NCBI GenBank assembly: GCA_016869975.1 | Contig: VGCZ01000041.1 | Location: 1-46,560 of the forward strand | Length of the DNA: 46,560 nucleotides | DNA from: Alphaproteobacteria bacterium | GTDB lineage: Bacteria; Pseudomonadota; Alphaproteobacteria; Reyranellales; Reyranellaceae | Reading direction: 5' to 3' | Shown here: positions 44,430 to 46,560 of the stretch, piece after piece | Layout: each line of letters opens with the position of its first letter | Position numbering within the stretch: the first letter of the stretch is position 1 | Translations under genes and position numbers: made by a program | The notes under the pieces: model-generated | The model's database searches: none | What the model saw: the letters and a program-made list of their open reading frames with translations, nothing else | What the model was told of the DNA's origin: nothing

Positions 44430-46106
44430 ATGTTCCCGACCCTGACGCGCCCCACCCGGCTCCTGCTTTCGATCGCGTTGCTGCTCGCGTTCGCCGCCGG
44501 CATGGCCGCGGCCATCGTCGCAGTCGTCGACGCCTGCGACGGCCGGCTGATCTCCTGGCTCGACGACGCCTACATCCACATGGCGATGGCGCGGGCGCTG
44601 GCCGAGCACAGCGTCTACGGGCTGACGCCGCGCGAATTCGCCTCGGCGTCGTCCTCGCCGCTTTGGGTGCTGGCGCTCTCCATAGCCTACGCCGTGTTCG
44701 GCGCCGGCGAGGGCGTCGCCTTCGTCCTCAATATCCTGGCGGCGATCGGCCTGCTGCTGGTCGCCGCCGAGCAGCTGTCGCGGCCGGCCGACACGGCGGT
44801 GACGCTCGTCAACGCCGCGCGGGGCACGCGCTGGCAGACCGTCGGCGGCGCCTGGCGGGTCGGCTGGGCGATCACCGGGGCGGTCGCGCTCATGCTGGCG
44901 ACGGCACCGATCACCCTGGTCCTGGGCGCGATGGAGCACGTGGCGCACGCCGCGCTGATGCTGATCGCCGTCGACGCCGTGGCGCGCCGCCTGTCGGACA
45001 CCGACGAGCTCGTCGACGGCCTCGTGCTGTACTTCGCGCTCTTTGCGCTGCCGCTGGTGCGCTACGAGAGCCTGTGGCTGGGCGCGCTGGCGGTACTGGG
45101 CGGCCTGATCGCGCGGCAGTGGCTCTTCGCCATCGCCGCCCTGCTGGTCACGGCGGCCGGGCCCTACCTCTTCGGCGCGATCTCGATGACCGAGGGCTGG
45201 TGGATGCTGCCGACGCCGATTCTGGTGAAGACCGGCCTCGGCGATCTGCTGACGCAGGGTTCGCCCTGGGTGCTGGCGAAGTTCCTGCTCTGGTATCCGG
45301 TGAAGCGGCTGGTCGTCTACGTGCCTCTGCTGGCGGCGCTGATGGCGGTTTCGGCCATCGTGCTGCTGTGGGTCGCCGTGCGCGATCGCCAGATCATCAA
45401 GCGGGCCTGGTGGATCGCCCTGGCCTTGTCGCTCGTCGGCGCCTGGATCCACGCCACGTTCGGCCATTTCGGCTGGGGCGGCCGTTACGAGGGTTATCTG
45501 CTGGCGCTCTTCTCGGTGAATCTGGCGGTGGCGATGGCCCATCTCGAGCCACCGCCGCGCGCCATCACCGTGCGCGGCGCGATCCTCGGCCTGGTCGTCG
45601 CGACGATCGGCAGCGGCCTGCTGGCACATCGCGGCGTAGTCATGCATCGCGATCCCGGGCTCGCCGCCGCCACCGTCTGGCAGCGCGATTTCTGGCCGGC
45701 CCAATTCGTCGAGGAGACGCGCCCGGACGACTCCGTTATGGCGATGAACATCGGCGCGCTGATGTGGCGCGCTGCGCCGGCGCTGACCGACATCCTGGCG
45801 CTGGGCGACAAGGAGGTCGCGGCCCTGGTTTTGGCGCGCCGCCTCGACAACGACGCGGTACGCGATCTCGCCAAGCGGCGCGACGTCAAGCTCGCGATCC
45901 TGTTCGATGGCTACTACGCGGAATGGGTCGGCGGCCCGCCGCCCTTCACCAGGATCGCGATCGGCCGGCCCGTGGCCGAGCCCGAGGCCGCCTTCTCGAT
46001 CTATGTCGTCGATCCCGCCGACGCTGAGCGCACCGCCGCCGAGCTGCGCAAATTCGCCGCCGCCTATCCCAACCGCGTCAGGCTGGAATTCGAAGCCGGG
46101 CGCTGA
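44430..46106 (+). CDS. GT-C fold integral-membrane glycosyltransferase-like protein
   Basis: 558 residues from the ATG at 44430 (an in-frame start 13 codons earlier is less likely). About ten hydrophobic spans, then a soluble ~100-residue C-terminal domain. The first external loop carries the GT-C acidic pair in SWLDDAYIHMAMARAL, then an SASSSPLWVLAL stretch, matching polyprenyl-phosphate-sugar transferases of the ArnT/arabinofuranosyl type. It would move a sugar from a lipid carrier to an envelope acceptor on the periplasmic side; donor and acceptor are unknown. It stands alone, convergent with thyX (stops 4 bp apart). Confidence 0.8.
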   Translation: MFPTLTRPTRLLLSIALLLAFAAGMAAAIVAVVDACDGRLISWLDDAYIHMAMARALAEHSVYGLTPREFASASSSPLWVLALSIAYAVFGAGEGVAFVLNILAAIGLLLVAAEQLSRPADTAVTLVNAARGTRWQTVGGAWRVGWAITGAVALMLATAPITLVLGAMEHVAHAALMLIAVDAVARRLSDTDELVDGLVLYFALFALPLVRYESLWLGALAVLGGLIARQWLFAIAALLVTAAGPYLFGAISMTEGWWMLPTPILVKTGLGDLLTQGSPWVLAKFLLWYPVKRLVVYVPLLAALMAVSAIVLLWVAVRDRQIIKRAWWIALALSLVGAWIHATFGHFGWGGRYEGYLLALFSVNLAVAMAHLEPPPRAITVRGAILGLVVATIGSGLLAHRGVVMHRDPGLAAATVWQRDFWPAQFVEETRPDDSVMAMNIGALMWRAAPALTDILALGDKEVAALVLARRLDNDAVRDLAKRRDVKLAILFDGYYAEWVGGPPPFTRIAIGRPVAEPEAAFSIYVVDPADAERTAAELRKFAAAYPNRVRLEFEAGR

Positions 46107-46110
46107 GGCA

Positions 46111-46560
46111 TCACACCGGTCGTCCCAAAGACTGCATCAATTCACGCCATTCGCGCGCCGACAGCCCGCTCGACTTCGCGTCGACCGCCTCGCCTGCCAG
46201 CATGCGCTTGACCGCCGCCAGCCCCTTTTCGGAAAGATGCGCGCCGCCCATGCGGTACTCCATGAATGCCTCGTGGCAGGCCGGCGTCCAGCGTTTCAGC
46301 GTGTCAATCATCACGTCGGCATAGGCGCGGATCTCGTACTGTGCGTGCGCGTCGGCGCGCAGCGAGAGGAAGCCCATGAGGTTGTGCAGGTCGGTCTTCC
46401 AGTACCATTGGGTATAGAAATTCAGCGACAGGTTCATGCGCGCCAGCTCGCGCGCCAGGCCGGAGCGCTCGGGATCGAGCGCCACGCCGTCCTCGCCCTC
46501 GTTGAGCATCTCCAGATAGTGCTCGTAGACCAGCTCGGAATCCTTGCGCAGCAGGTCGAA
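46111..46560 (-). CDS. thyX: Flavin-dependent thymidylate synthase ThyX, C-terminal part
   Basis: 150 codons are visible; the N-terminus, including the RHRxxS motif, is beyond the right edge. The family's C-terminal signature is intact: ARMNLSLNFYTQWYWKTDLHNLMGFLSLR, then DAHAQYEIRAYADVM, which contribute FAD and dUMP contacts. ThyX methylates dUMP using methylene-tetrahydrofolate with FAD and NADPH. The last ~50 residues (RMGGAHLSEKGLAAVKRMLAGE...) are the longer tail seen in proteobacterial ThyX. Confidence 0.95.
   Translation of the reverse strand, partial: FDLLRKDSELVYEHYLEMLNEGEDGVALDPERSGLARELARMNLSLNFYTQWYWKTDLHNLMGFLSLRADAHAQYEIRAYADVMIDTLKRWTPACHEAFMEYRMGGAHLSEKGLAAVKRMLAGEAVDAKSSGLSAREWRELMQSLGRPV

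Overview
The window is high-GC, gene-dense chromosomal DNA from an alphaproteobacterium. The evidence is the mreB-mreC-mreD-pbp2-rodA order, the ilvI-ilvH-(lysE)-ilvC block beside miaA and serB, hflK-hflC-degP, thyX, and the T6SS regulatory set. A Rhodospirillales/Reyranella-like lineage would fit, but that is a guess from gene content. There are about 38 protein genes, one tRNA, several intergenic palindromes, and no insertion sequence or CRISPR array. No gene-free stretch exceeds 300 bases; the longest are 27666-27903, 40113-40317 and 25101-25295.

Region 1 (1-15621, all minus strand) is an interbacterial/envelope island. A two-partner secretion pair (transporter TpsB, then the start of a large filamentous exoprotein TpsA running off the left edge) lies downstream of a partial type VI secretion operon: tssK-tssL-tssM-tagF-pppA-ppkA, with a membrane-anchored class III nucleotide cyclase upstream. 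The T6SS genes present are the membrane-complex/baseplate-adaptor genes plus the threonine-phosphorylation switch. Sheath, tube, spike, ClpV, TssJ and Fha genes are absent from the window. TssL and PpkA share an N-terminal AGNN..DDPF motif followed by a Thr-Val site, which suggests a phosphothreonine docking circuit.

Region 2 (15706-19356) has a polysaccharide deacetylase divergent from a ThDP-dependent decarboxylase-like enzyme and an alpha/beta hydrolase. The hydrolase 3' end runs antisense into a tRNA-Lys(CUU) gene. Region 3 (19448-25100) is the rod-shape elongasome operon mreBCD-mrdA-rodA. Region 4 (25296-27665) is an amidohydrolase-tetR operon with a palindromic operator at its head.

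Region 5 (27737-33173) makes branched-chain amino acids (ilvI, ilvH, ilvC) with a LysE-type exporter inserted between ilvH and ilvC beside a REPIN-like double palindrome, followed by miaA. Between miaA and serB sits a lower-GC two-gene cassette of unknown function, one member of which resembles DUF6915. Region 6 (34489-46560) is mostly housekeeping: serB, an OmpA-domain lipoprotein-like protein, a quinone-oxidoreductase-like enzyme, glk, degP, hflC, hflK, mrp, a GNAT acetyltransferase, a GT-C membrane glycosyltransferase, and the C-terminal part of thyX at the right edge.

Start codons were chosen from Shine-Dalgarno spacing, family N-termini and operon overlaps, so several proteins here are shorter than the longest possible reading frame.
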